Assembly: GCA_009193035.1 (NCBI GenBank)
Contig: SWDT01000006.1
Coordinates: 496,001-560,000 of the forward strand
DNA length: 64,000 nt
Direction: 5' to 3'
Origin: Halicephalobus mephisto
Taxonomy: Eukaryota; Nematoda; Chromadorea; Rhabditida; Panagrolaimidae
Numbering within the stretch: the stretch's first letter is position 1; the number at the start of each line of letters is the position of its first letter. The notes below the pieces were generated by a model. It made no database searches. It was not told the DNA's origin and worked only from the letters and a program-made list of their open reading frames with translations. The position numbers and the translations under genes are program-made. Positions 23,680-36,100 of the stretch are shown here, in pieces.

Positions 23680-25698
23680 ATGGCCAGACCGCGACGTCGA
23701 CTCCATACCACCGGGAGTAATGATGGGCATCGAGAGCAATCAAGTTCTTTTTCGAGTAGAAGAGATTCGGATAAACGGTCATCAACAGCGGTGGATGAGG
23801 GGATAGAGGAAGTTACAGATATATCGACAAATACAGATGATGAAGTAAGTTTTTTTATTTATTGTTTTTAATTTGTTTGTTGTTTTTAGGTAGAAATCAT
23901 AGATGAAAAAGGCGTTATTGATGAGAAAATTTCGAAATTTGTCACACAAGAACTTATATTTAGTAGAATTGTTTTGCTATGTTTTCAATTTGTTTTTACC
24001 AAGGTTATGAGGGAGTGGAAGACAGATGCATTCAAGGGAATTCCCACAGATGACGGTGAGTTTATTTTTAAATCTGTTCATATATGGATTTCTTAAAATT
24101 GTTCATATATGAGTTTTCTTATTCCTAAGTGTAGGTTTTCGAAAATTGTTCATATATGAATTTTCTTATTCCTATGTGTAGGTTTTCGAAAATTGTTCAT
24201 ATATGAGTTTTCTTATTTCTATGTGTAGGTTTTTGGAAATTGTTCATATATGGATTTTAAAGAATTGCTTATGGGTTTTTGATAATTGTTCATACATGGG
24301 TTTTTTACTTTTTAAACTACTTATTTATGAATTTCCTTTTTAGAACTGACGACGAAGGATTCCATCGTGAAATCCGCAGTTGGAGGGCTGGCAAACTGGG
24401 ATTCCGTCCATTTTCTCCACATTGCAAAGTATGGATACACCTGGGAGAGTGAACTAGCCTTCTTCCCGTTGTTCCCCGCTGTGTTGAGGGTACTTGGGAC
24501 TGTTTTCCAAGCTGTTCTTGGTCCGATTTCTCTTCATTACGCTGTAGTCCTTGCCGGAGTTGTTGTGAACAATGTCGTCTTTGTTCTCACCGGATTGGTT
24601 CTTCTTCATCTTGTTCATAATCTCACTGGGAGTCTTAAAGAAGCCCTGATCTCCGTCTACATATTCTGCTGGAATCCGGCAAGTGTCTTTTTCTCTTCTC
24701 TTTACACAGAATCCATTTATTCACTTGCAACTTTTTCTGGAATACTGCATCTCTACAGAAAACCAACCAGCAGGGCAAATCAATTAATTTCTGCCGTTAT
24801 TTTTTCGATTTCTTTCATGACGAGGTCTAATGGTCTCCTGAATATTGGGTACATTGGTTTCATTTTGCTACTACAGACGATCATAACGAAAAACAACGAT
24901 GGAAAACTCGTTTTTGAACATTTACATGTAGGATTTATAAAAAAGGTTTGTTAATTTTTTGAGTTTTTATTGATTAAAAAAATTCAGATAATTGTGTCTG
25001 TTTTGCTGTTGTTAGTTTATTTGCTAGTGATGGAACTGCCACTCAGAACGTTTGGGTTTGTTATTGAAGACCGATTTTGCTCCACAAAAGCTTCTTATAT
25101 GGAAAAAAATATTCTTGATTTTGCAGAAAATCGATCAATGATAATTCCTGGTGATTTGGCTAATCTTTCTTGGTGTAATTCTAAAAGACTTTCAATCCTT
25201 TTTCCGTCTTATTATTCTGTAGTTCAGGAAAAGTATTGGGATGTCGGATTTTTGGGTTACTGGCAATTTAGGAAAATTCCGCTTTTTTTAATGGCATCTC
25301 CAACGTTAATTTTTGTTTTTTATGGATTTTTTGATGTTGTTTGTGATCTTACTCTTGACAAACGACGACTAGAAGAAGTAATATCAGACAAATCAATGGT
25401 TATACCGTTTGGAATTCATTCGTTGTTTATTGCATTTGCTGGAATATTTGTCTATAATGTAGAAGTATCGACAAGATTAATATATTCTTCATCGCCATTT
25501 ATTTATATTGTTTTAGCAAGAATTATGTCTAGACAAACACCAAGAATTAAAGTTCCTGATGATTTGTTAATTCCACCTTTACCGTTTTTATTTAATTATG
25601 CATTAGTTAGGCCATTACATTTTTTAATGCTCAGTTATTTACTTGGATATTTTACAATTGGTACAATGATGCATGTGAATTGGCTTCCTTATGTATGA
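23680..25698 (+). CDS. pigv-1: GPI mannosyltransferase 2 (PIG-V)
   Basis: Exons 23680-23844, 23890-24055, 24344-24945 and 24988-25698 give 547 residues. The family signature NWDSVHFLHIAKYGY followed by E and AFFPLFP starts near residue 128. In the PIG-V family the Trp/Asp of this luminal loop is essential. About eight to ten hydrophobic spans follow, ending near the C terminus with MLSYLLGYFTIGTMMHVNWL. The enzyme adds the second mannose to GPI-anchor precursors in the ER membrane from dolichol-phosphate-mannose. The first 55 residues are Arg/Ser/Thr-rich and cytosolic, longer than in vertebrate PIG-V. Intron 2 carries a tandem repeat. It sits 186 bases behind lin-25 and 242 before gpi-1, on the same strand. 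Confidence 0.85.
24065..24335. repeat. Five-copy tandem repeat in a pigv-1 intron
   Basis: Units of about 47 bases share AATTGTTCATATATGAGTTT, CTTATTCCTATGTGTAGG and TTTTCGAAA. The middle copies are almost identical, so the expansion is recent. Confidence 0.75.
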
Positions 25699-25922
25699 AA
25701 TATCACGCCATAATCAGGTTAATTCTGGTCAGATTGAAACGATCTCAATAAATTTGAAGTTGGATGTTTTTTGGTTTTTATGATAAAGCGTTTATTCGCT
25801 TGTTTACTTTGATAATAATTTTTTTTGTGTTTTTAAATTTATTTTTTATTATTTTTTGTGTTTTTTTAAATTTATTTTTTTTTTGGTTTTTTTAAATTTA
25901 TTTTTTTTTATTAATTTTTTAA

Positions 25923-27657
<1,735 letters not shown>

Positions 27658-27870
27658 ATGGATGAATGATGTTAGGTATTACTTTTTCGTGTATACTGGA
27701 TAATTATATACGTGCAGGTTAGATTATGTAATTTTTATAGTTTTAATTTTGTATTATTGGAATAATTAATGATATTTTGAATAAATATCTAGGAATTGGA
27801 TTTATGCGTTAAATACGCTAGAATATTTTTAAAAAGTTTTGAAAATTTTTAAAATTAATTTAGAATCAAG

Positions 27871-28435
27871 ATGGCAGGATTTGCATTGAAAAGATTGATG
27901 ACGGAATTTAAACGTAAATTTTTGTTGTTTTTTTATTTTTTAATAAGTATTTTTTTATATAGAATTGATGAATAATCCACCGGAAGGTATTATTGCTGGA
28001 CCTGCGGATGAAGATAATTTTTTTGAATGGGATTGTGTAATTGTTGGACCAGAAGGAACTTGTTTTGAATATGGAGTTTTTCCAGCAAAAATAACATTTT
28101 CAGAAGATTATCCACTTAGTCCACCGAAAATGAGATTTACATGTGATTTGTTTCATCCAAATATTTATCCAGATGGTAGAGTTTGTATTTCTATTTTACA
28201 TTCTCCAGGTGATGATCCTACTGGTTATGAATCAAGCAACGAAAGATGGTCACCAGTTCAATCTGTTGAAAAAATTCTTCTTTCAGTGGTTAGTATGATT
28301 GCAGCTCCTAATGATGAAAGTGCAGCTAATGTTAATGCGGCAAAAATGTGGAGAGAAGATAGAGCTCAATTCGAACGTATCGCTGACAATCTAGTTCGGA
28401 AAACGCTTGGATTGCCGTCGAAATCGAAAAATTGA
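27871..28435 (+). CDS. ubc-14: Ubiquitin-conjugating enzyme E2 G2 (UBE2G2, UBC-14)
   Basis: Exons 27871-27913 and 27963-28435 give 171 residues (human UBE2G2 has 165). The catalytic Cys89 lies in HPNIYPDGRVCISILH, at the same number as in the human enzyme. The acidic loop insertion behind it (SPGDDPTGYESSNERW), which marks the G1/G2/R1 class, is complete. The family builds Lys48 chains in ER-associated degradation with gp78 or HRD1-type ligases. The N-terminal ALKRLMTEFKQL matches G2 rather than G1. The start follows TTAATTTAG by six bases. It is the last gene of the same-strand chain; the next gene is 684 bases away. Confidence 0.95.
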
Positions 28436-29119
28436 AGATTTTGAGAAAGTAAATGTAACTATAATGCTTTCATATCGAGAAAAATTTCTAATTTGTGATT
28501 TTTATAAAGATTTGAGAAAGAAAATTGTCGGAAAACAAGAGAAATGATGAAATGAAAAAGAGCAAGAAAAGCGAGAGAATGGGGTCCCAACGCGAAAGTT
28601 GTGGTTACGGTGTGTGTTAGCCGTTCTCGTTCTCGCTCCTTTTCTCCGACTTGTGTTGGCCATTTTGTCGATGTTATCCTTCGTTATTGTTTCAGGTTGT
28701 TGTATTTTTCGTTGAATTACTTCTTGTTGATGTAATTGAGTGATTTAGGTAGTTTTTGTGTTATGTTTTTAGTTATTTTACTTACATTACCGCGTTTATC
28801 TCCACTCGCCTTTTCTCTTGTGTCTTGATTTTGGTATTTCTTTCTGTTCTAATTCTTGAATTTGCCTGTTGATTTATCCTACACTGATGTTATAAGCTGT
28901 GTTTTGACGCACTTCGTATGGTTAATATAGTTTTCCTCCTGGTTTATGGTATTTTATTTATTATTCTCTTGTAATGGCCATGCGATAGTTGCATGTCTTG
29001 AATACTTTGTTCAGTTACCCTTATTTACCATTTCTGAGTGCGTTTGACTATTTCCCGTGTAACCGTATCGACAGTAATCCATTTCCATATATGAACTTGA
29101 TGGTTTTAGGTAAGCAGCA
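28436..29119. other. Promoter region of rpl-31
   Basis: No coding frame. It holds pyrimidine-rich GC-containing stretches (GTTCTCGTTCTCGCTCC near 28620) typical of ribosomal protein promoters. A TTTTAG acceptor at about 29109 lies 11 bases before the rpl-31 ATG. Confidence 0.5.
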
Positions 29120-29592
29120 ATGGCTCCTGCAAACAAGACTGAGCGCAAATCCAAGAGCGCCCTCAACAAGGTGGTTACTCGGGAGTACACAATCAATCTT
29201 CACAAGCGCCTTCATGGAGTGTAAGTTTTTTGTAACAAGGCTTGGACCGATCGATGGGATTGTTGTTTCAGCGGTGCCAAGAAGCGTGCTCCCAGAGCTA
29301 TCGATGAAGTCCGCAAGTTTGCCAAGCAACAAATGGGGACCGAAGATGTCCGCGTCGATACTCGCTTGAACAAGTTCTTGTGGTCTCAAGGAATCCGGTG
29401 GGTTAATGAGGTTGTTGGTAGATTTTGGAATTTTTATTTTTCAGCAGCGTCCCATTCCGCGTTCGTGTGCGCTTGTCCCGTCGCCGCAACGACGATGAAG
29501 ACTCTCCCCACAAGCTCTACACGCTCGTCACTCATGTTCCTGTCACCTCTTACAAGACGCTCACTACCGTGAACGTCGACTCCGAGGAGTGA
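29120..29592 (+). CDS. rpl-31: 60S ribosomal protein L31
   Basis: Exons 29120-29220, 29272-29397 and 29445-29592 give 124 residues, the normal L31 length. Residues match the family throughout: [40 protein letters not shown] and [20 protein letters not shown]. The protein sits near the exit tunnel of the large subunit and contacts nascent chains. Codons end mostly in C or G, as expected for a highly expressed gene. It converges with nxt-1; the stop codons are 94 bases apart. From memory, C. elegans rpl-31 and cox-4 lie on one clone (W09C5), so the association may be conserved. Confidence 0.97.
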
Positions 29593-29686
29593 TTGTAATA
29601 TCGGTTAATTTGTTTTTGTTGCGATAAATCTGATTTTATAAAAAGAAAACGACGAGATCAACGCAACAGTTTATTTAAATTGAAAA

Positions 29687-30076
29687 CTAGTTCAGAAGAC
29701 GGTAGTTGTCGGTCACAATCTTGAGCTCTCCGTCGCGGAGAACGCAGGTGATGCTTTGGGAATATGTGTGAGGTTTGTCGTCGTATGTGACGTTGCCACA
29801 AGCGGCAATAACAACAATGCTCTGGTCATTCGGCAGTGCGAAACTGCTGTGATTCAGGGTTCTATATGTGTGCTCTGTCTGGGGGAGTTGAGTCCAAAAA
29901 CTTCTGACGAACGAGGGAGATTTGTACATGTTGCCTTCATACACTAGATGGCCATCGTCAGCATAGAATTTATCAACAGTTTGTCTTCTGGAGTCGACGG
30001 CTTCCTGGTAGTTTCGATAAAATTTCTTGACCAATTCGACTATCTGGAGCTGGGCTTGACGCTCTGAGGTCGCCAT
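29687..30076 (-). CDS. nxt-1: NTF2-like nuclear export factor p15/NXT1
   Basis: One coding exon of 129 residues with a complete NTF2 fold. It fits NXT1/p15 better than the Ran importer NTF2. The order FYRNYQEAVDSRRQTVDKFY, LVYEGN, FWTQLPQTEH, VVIAACGNVTYDDK and the C-terminal IVTDNYRLL mirror NXT1 (DKRRRLLSRLY, LVWNGN, VVICGSVKF, IASDCFRF). NXT1 pairs with NXF1/TAP to export bulk mRNA through nuclear pores. A CAATTTCCAG acceptor at about 30097 lies 20 bases before the ATG and marks a 5-prime UTR intron or trans-splice site. Confidence 0.85.
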   Translation of the reverse strand: MATSERQAQLQIVELVKKFYRNYQEAVDSRRQTVDKFYADDGHLVYEGNMYKSPSFVRSFWTQLPQTEHTYRTLNHSSFALPNDQSIVVIAACGNVTYDDKPHTYSQSITCVLRDGELKIVTDNYRLLN

Positions 30077-30690
30077 GGTCGAGACAAGTTGAATACCTGG
30101 AAATTGGAGATATTAAATGAAAAATGTTATAAAAAGTTGAAAATAAATGTTTTTAACAGGGTTGTCTCGCCACGAATTTCTAGAAAATCTTAAAAATTAA
30201 GGTTTTTGACGTTATTCTTTAATTTTCAATGAATTCTGAGAAATCCCAAAAACCATCCAAAAGATTCTTCAAGGTTCCAAGAGCTTCCACGACATTCTTG
30301 AAAGTCCTAAAATATTTTATAGAGTTTTTATTAGATTCTAAAATATTTCATAAAACTTTAATAAAATAAAAATAAAGAGAAAATAAAGAAAAAATTAACA
30401 TATGATTTGTAACTAATGATGAAATTTTGTGAAGAAATATTAAAAATCGCCAGTTTTTCCATGTGTTCCCGCTCTTCCAGTCGGGACCAGTAGACGTGCA
30501 ACTGCATAAGTTGTTCGCGATCAATTTTGCTGCTTTGATATTGTGGATTTTCACATCTTTTACGGCTTTATTTGCGGTGCTTTTTGTTGCATTTTAATTA
30601 CTATCCCCTGTTTTTCGTTTCGCGACATGTGTTGTCTTGATTTCACCGTTATTGATCTATTTTTGTTTGGTAATAATTACGTTTTTAGGG
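30077..30690. other. Divergent intergenic region between nxt-1 and cox-4
   Basis: No coding frame. It contains a copy of the dispersed GTCTCGCCACGAATTTCTAG repeat at 30163-30183 and an AT-rich centre. The cox-4 start is preceded by GTTTTTAGG, so an outron or UTR intron probably spans 30600-30688. Confidence 0.5.
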
Positions 30691-31306
30691 ATGTCGCTTT
30701 CTAAGAGTTTGCTGTTCCCTCGACTCAAGACTGGACTCGTCGTCATCCGCGCCATCCAGACTACTTCCTGCAACCCCAGCGGACATCACATCGAGTACTG
30801 GTGGGGGCACGAGAAGGCCGCTGGTCGTGAAATTGTCGGACACGGAGTTTCCGGTGAACCTGTATGCTTCATCCCCTTTTAAAGCATGTTTCATATATCG
30901 GTTTTAGAGTTACCAAGACCGTTTTGACTACTGGTACCCCGCTATCAGATTCCGTGTCGATGACGATACAATTAAGCCTATTCGCGCCAAGGAACAAGGC
31001 GATTGGAAGAACTTGACTGCTGAAGAGAAGAAGCTTCTCTACCGTTATTCCTATAAACAGACACTTGCTGAATTCGAAGCTCCAACTGGTTATTGGAAAG
31101 TAATCACCGCTGTCATTCTCTCCGTCGTTGCATGCGCAACTTTCTACGCCACTTTCTTGAACCATTATGTCTACCCACCAATTCCACCAACATTCGACAA
31201 CGACTACAAGGAAGCCGCCGTCGAGCGTATGCTTGTTCTCGAGAAAGGACAGTTCTTGGGTCCTGCCAAGCACTGGGATTACGAGAACAACCGCTGGAAG
31301 AAATAG
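30691..31306 (+). CDS. cox-4: Cytochrome c oxidase subunit IV
   Basis: Exons 30691-30861 and 30908-31306 give 189 residues. The basic, acid-poor N terminus (MSLSKSLLFPRLKTGLVVIR) is a mitochondrial targeting sequence. The core YQDRFDYWYPAIRF, then GDWKNLTAEEKKLLYRYS and QTLAEFEAPTGYWK are the COX4 family blocks. A single membrane span (VITAVILSVVACATFYATFL) is followed by an intermembrane-space tail ending in HWDYENNRWKK. It is a structural and regulatory subunit of respiratory complex IV. The ATG directly follows an acceptor (TTTTTAGGG). Confidence 0.95.
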
Positions 31307-32465
31307 ATTCCTCTTGCAGGTTGAGGTAGGGGAGATGGATCTCTGAGGAGATTTTGATGGGCAATTTTCAGGCTTATGTTTCTACAGCAGTGTCGATCTG
31401 GATTAGAGTCAACTTTTGTGATTTATAATGATTGGTTTTTCATGGTTTCGTGAAAATACAGTCATAGGATAATTTTGAGATTTTACAAAGATTTAGAGGT
31501 GGCACGAGAGTTAAAACTAGGAATTGCATGGTTTCTCTCTTGTTCATGTATTTTAGTGTTCCTGTCCGATTGCGACCGATCGAGTAGATTCCTCCGAAGG
31601 AACAGTGTTGTCCTCTCGTTACGAAAGCTTACTGGAAGTAAGGAGATCCGAAATTCATTTGTAGTAACGGAAAAGCTCGGTAAAGGAACTTGTTCAGTAG
31701 ATGAAATGGATCAAATAACCGGAATTACTAGGATTGAGATGATTTAAAGGTATTAAAACTTGGAGGTCTTGGAAGTGAAGGTTTTCGGTTTTAGTAAATT
31801 CTAAAAACCCGAAGATGCGTATCCCTTACCATGAGGTAGGGATTTTGTTTTCAATTTCTTGCTGATAGTTCCAATAGAGAGCAAACATGAAAAATTAAAC
31901 ATGGAAAGTTTTCGTATAAAATAACTTAGATATGAGGTATTTTCGTGCAAATATTTTTAATGAATTCTAGTCAGGTTCTTTTAGTTTGATGCAATCTTCA
32001 TCAGTGATCCTTTATTTCCAGAAGAGATCCATGTGACTAGAGAAAGGAAACGATCAGAAGTGTCGATTTTCCAAACTGCGATTTTCGAATAGAATTAGTT
32101 TGGGATTTCGAAATCGATTTGGAAGTTCGAAGTCAGTAGTTCTGGGGCTTGTAAATGATCGACATCAAAGTCAAAATTGAATTTCCACATAATTGAATAA
32201 ATTGACCAGATATTAGAAACAAATTACGAATTTTATTTTAAGTTCGATGCCGACTTTGGATTTCTACTTATCAAAGAGTCTTTCTCGGTGCTAAATGAAA
32301 AAAGTTAAATTTATTAAAATCTGGGAAATGGAAAACATGGAATTTCTAGAAATTGAAAATTATCGAAACTAATGCTTCTGAAGACAATTTTTTTAAAAGA
32401 AATTCATCAAAAAATATTTTCGAAGATTTTATGATTCTGTGGTATCGGCCGTTCTCTGGAGGTGA
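31307..32465. other. Gene-poor spacer after cox-4
   Basis: The start is cox-4 3-prime UTR. A 90-codon plus-strand frame at 31475-31747 has no splice context, no domain and irregular codon use, and is rejected as a gene. No repeats or RNA genes were recognised. Confidence 0.45.
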
Positions 32466-32782
32466 TTAGGACTGGACTGAATTTACTGCAGAATCAACAA
32501 TTACTTGTCCGTTGTTAATTCTCATGCGAATTGCTACCGTATCCTCTTTGGGGACTTCGTGGTGAAAGTAGTTCACATCCTGCATCAGATGAAAGAAAAT
32601 TTTTAAAAATTATTAATTTAGTTTCTGTTAAGATAGACTAGACTACAAAGGAAGGAGCAGAAACGATAGGATGGATGTCAAAGTGTGGAATACTGTAGAA
32701 CAGGGACAGAGCTGCTGAGTTTTCGAAATCTTCGAACTCGAGTTGATTCGAAATCGGTTCGAAAATCGACAGTTTTGGTCAT
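32466..32782 (-). pseudogene. Small two-exon gene interrupted by a one-base frameshift
   Basis: On the minus strand an ATG at 32782 opens MTKTVDF. One base later the frame that continues is EPISNQLEFEDFENSAALSL and onward to the GTAGTC donor at 32646. A TGATGCAG acceptor leads to a second exon (32579-32466) reading DVNYFHHEVPKEDTVAIRMR to the stop. Exon 1 is 136 bases, one more than a multiple of three; the extra base is near 32761 (TTTTCGAACC on the minus strand). With that single exception the whole is one 82-residue acidic protein. It may be a young pseudogene, a sequencing error or a rare +1 frameshift gene. I do not recognise the family. Confidence 0.5.
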
Positions 32783-33102
32783 GGATGAGGTTGTCTGTTG
32801 TGTTTGAATTTTTGCATTATGTCCTTATCGTCCTAGGAAAGACTGTATTACTTCTGTTTCTAGTCTAACAGCCTCATTGTAATTTTTAGTTACTTCGTCG
32901 AAGAAAACTGGTGACTAGTGTTATTTTTGGAAATTAGACAGTTATCCGAGAAAAGAATAATCAATCCGGATCTGCTCTCTTTTTTCTTTTTAGTTTCGAT
33001 CTGTCCTAGATTTCCCTTTCAAAACTTGAATTTTAAAAAACTTGAGTACTTCAGAAAAGGATCAGTTTTATCATCCTGTCTCGGTGGTTGCGAAATGTCA
33101 GA
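32783..33102. other. Short spacer between divergent small gene and cysteine-rich precursor gene
   Basis: No coding frame was supported on either strand. It should hold the promoter of the gene starting at 33103. Confidence 0.4.
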
Positions 33103-36100
33103 ATGGACCCTCGGGTCGTCCTGTTTTTGATCTTCTTGGTTCCATGTGTCGATGGAAGAGTCGATGGGATCGACGATGAACTAAGGATTCTCGATAATTG
33201 GGACAATAAAGGTAAGTGAGTAAATATAAAAAACGTAACTTTTGATCCAGTAACAGATGGAAATCGTCACTATTATTTCTAATTTTTCTACAAATACTAA
33301 ATATTCATAAAAATATAACTTTTGACTTTATAGAAATTGCGAAATGTGACAAAAATGTAACTCAATAGTCACGTTTTTTGTGTACAATATCAATCAAGAT
33401 TTAGTCTTCTGTATGGAAAGAATAAATATTGTTAGTTATTATACACAAAAAAACGTAACTTTTGATTCAGTAACAGATGCAAATCGTCACTATTATTTCT
33501 AATTTTTCTAATTTTTCTACAAATACTAAATATTCATAAAAATATAACTTTTGAATTACATTTTTGTCACATTTCGCAATCGTTACGAAACCAAAAGTTA
33601 CATTTTTTTGTGTAGATACTTAGAAAAAAATTAATTTCCCAATTTTGGTCCCCATGCGAATGATGTGAATTTATTAATTTTTATTTTAAATAATTTTAAA
33701 TATTTTTAGTTTTTAAATTTTCATACACCTTTATCTATTTGATAAATGCAAAAATAACCATAAATAAAAATAGTCAGAAAATAGCGTTAGAAAAAACAAA
33801 TCGAACATTCGTGCCGAGACCGAAATTCGCCATATTTGTTTCTTTAAAAAACGAACATTACTTGATATATAAAGTCACATGTATATACTTTCCACTTAGG
33901 ACAATCTAAAAATAAACTTTTTAAAGATTGTTTGTTCGGTCCTGAGTGGAAAATATCTGAACGTTGTTTTTTAAATTAATCAAATGTTCTTCCTCCTTTG
34001 CCGGACAAAACCTGGTCCGGGAAAATACAGTACACATGGTTTCCAGTCGAGATCACGATTGAAATTTCAAAAATGAATATTTTCTTATTTCGGTCCCGAG
34101 TGGAAAATATGTTACTTTTATTTTTGATTTTTTATGAAATTATTTTTTAGTAAAATGGAACTCCATCGTTCATACTGTAGATCACCCTCCTTTCGCCCTG
34201 ATCTCGAACGAATCTAACCTCCTGCCCTTGACGATGAGGCTGTCCAGAAGGAAGAGGTGCACCTGCGGCTGTTCGGGCTGCGACGCGTTCCCCAACAGAG
34301 CTTGTTGTGGTTCATGTAAAATTAAACTTTAATTAAAAATTTAATTTTTAAATTTCAGCCTGTTGTGAATCGACGAAGCCGATTCCTCTGGCTTGTTGTC
34401 CTCCTCCACCTCCTCCGAAACCTTGTTGTGCGGTGAGTATACTGTAGATTCACAAAAATTACAGTATTTTTAAAATTTTCCAAAAATTCATTTTTTCCGC
34501 GAAAAATTTTTAAAATATTTTCAAATTTAATTAAATTGTAAAAACAAAAAAAAAATAAAATTTTGAAATTTCGAAAAAATTCAATTTTTTTAATTATTTA
34601 AATAAATTTTATTTTTAATTAACTTTCCAGCCGAATTTTGGACCTTGTTGTCCAGCAACCCCCGACTGCTGTCGGAGGCCTTGTTGCCGGGGGCGTCGGC
34701 CGGAGATCTACGAGGAGGAAGAGTTCGGAGCTCCTCCGCCCGTCCCCCCTCCGGCAGCGAGGACTTGCTGTCCCCCGGCAGTACCTCCGGCTCCTCCTCC
34801 ACCCCCTGTTCCTCCGCCGCCCCCTCCGGAACCCCCTGTGGAATGCTGTGTTCCGAAACCGAAACCACAGTCTCCATGTGGATGTTCAAGTGAGCCCTTA
34901 TCTACAGTAATTAATTAGATAACTTCGGTTTTTAAGACTGCGGTTGTGGAAGACCTTGTTGTTACTACAGAGATGCGGAATGCTGTCGGACCAAGCCCTG
35001 CTGTCCCCCAGAGGCCCCCTGTTGTCCTCCCCTCCAGGTGCTTCCGACCTGCTGCAACATGGCCCCTCCCTGCCTCAGGGCATGTCCTACTTGTCCTTGC
35101 AGGAAACGAATTCACCTAGGGAAAAGAGTAAAAAGACAAAACGGGCTCTTCGACGGACTCCATTGCCAAAACTGTCTTGCCCCGAATGCCCAAACAAACC
35201 CGGTCCAATCCGGGGTCAAAACTGTCGAATCCACCCCGAAGCCAAACGTGTTCGAACGAGAGGAGCCTAAGGACATTGTCGAAGAAGCCCCTATTGCTAA
35301 AGGAAGACTCTTTGAAACCAGCAGACACATCCGGGTCAAAAGAAACGGAGTAAGTTTTCATATAAAAATTTCCTATTTTCGGCAAATTTTACATATCAAA
35401 ATTACTTCCGAAGATAATTTCAAAGTTATATTTCATCAAAAGCATCTTTTAGAATTAAGTTTATTACCGTAAGTAAGAAATTAAGTGTGTATAAAAAAAT
35501 GAAACCTAAACTCTTTGTAAATTGGAAAAATTAAAAAATACCAAAAAGAATCCCCTGTATTCTCGGTCCTAAATGTCGGAAAACCTAAAAAATACTATTT
35601 GAACATTTACATATTAGTCCGACTGTTTAAAAATTCCTCCTATACACAACTACGACAGAATTCATATCTGAAACATTTTTAATTTATGATTTTTGTATCA
35701 AATGCTTCCAAACAGTCATTTTAGCAAAATTCGACATATGAGATTTGTTTATTATAAGAAAATGATATATGAATATCAATTTTGGAAAACTAAAAAGTGT
35801 ATTTTTAGTGCCAAATCTGTGTCGATGGACGACCGCTTAGAAGAGAAAAAAGACATACCTGTGTTCAGTGTAACTACTTCAAACCCAACTATGAGAGTAC
35901 TCTAAACGTCCCTGCTTATGGCACGAACCCCCTAGCTCCCCAAACCCCCATCCCTGTGGAAATGGAACGGCATCTGAGGGAGAAAAGAAATGGGTGCATC
36001 CCGCCGCCGAGTTGCCTTTCGATGCGGCGGAGATCAAAGAGGAACTTCAATTCGCAGTACTGCGAGCCTTGTCCAGGAGGATTGTATGGTCGGAAGAAAA

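Noticed and set aside
31475..31747. 90-codon plus-strand frame after cox-4
   Set aside because: No splice signals, no recognisable motif and unbiased codon use; consistent with chance.
34001..34030. CCGGACAAAACCTGGTCCGG stem-loop
   Set aside because: A 7-8 bp palindrome within an intron; too small and isolated to call a structured RNA or terminator.
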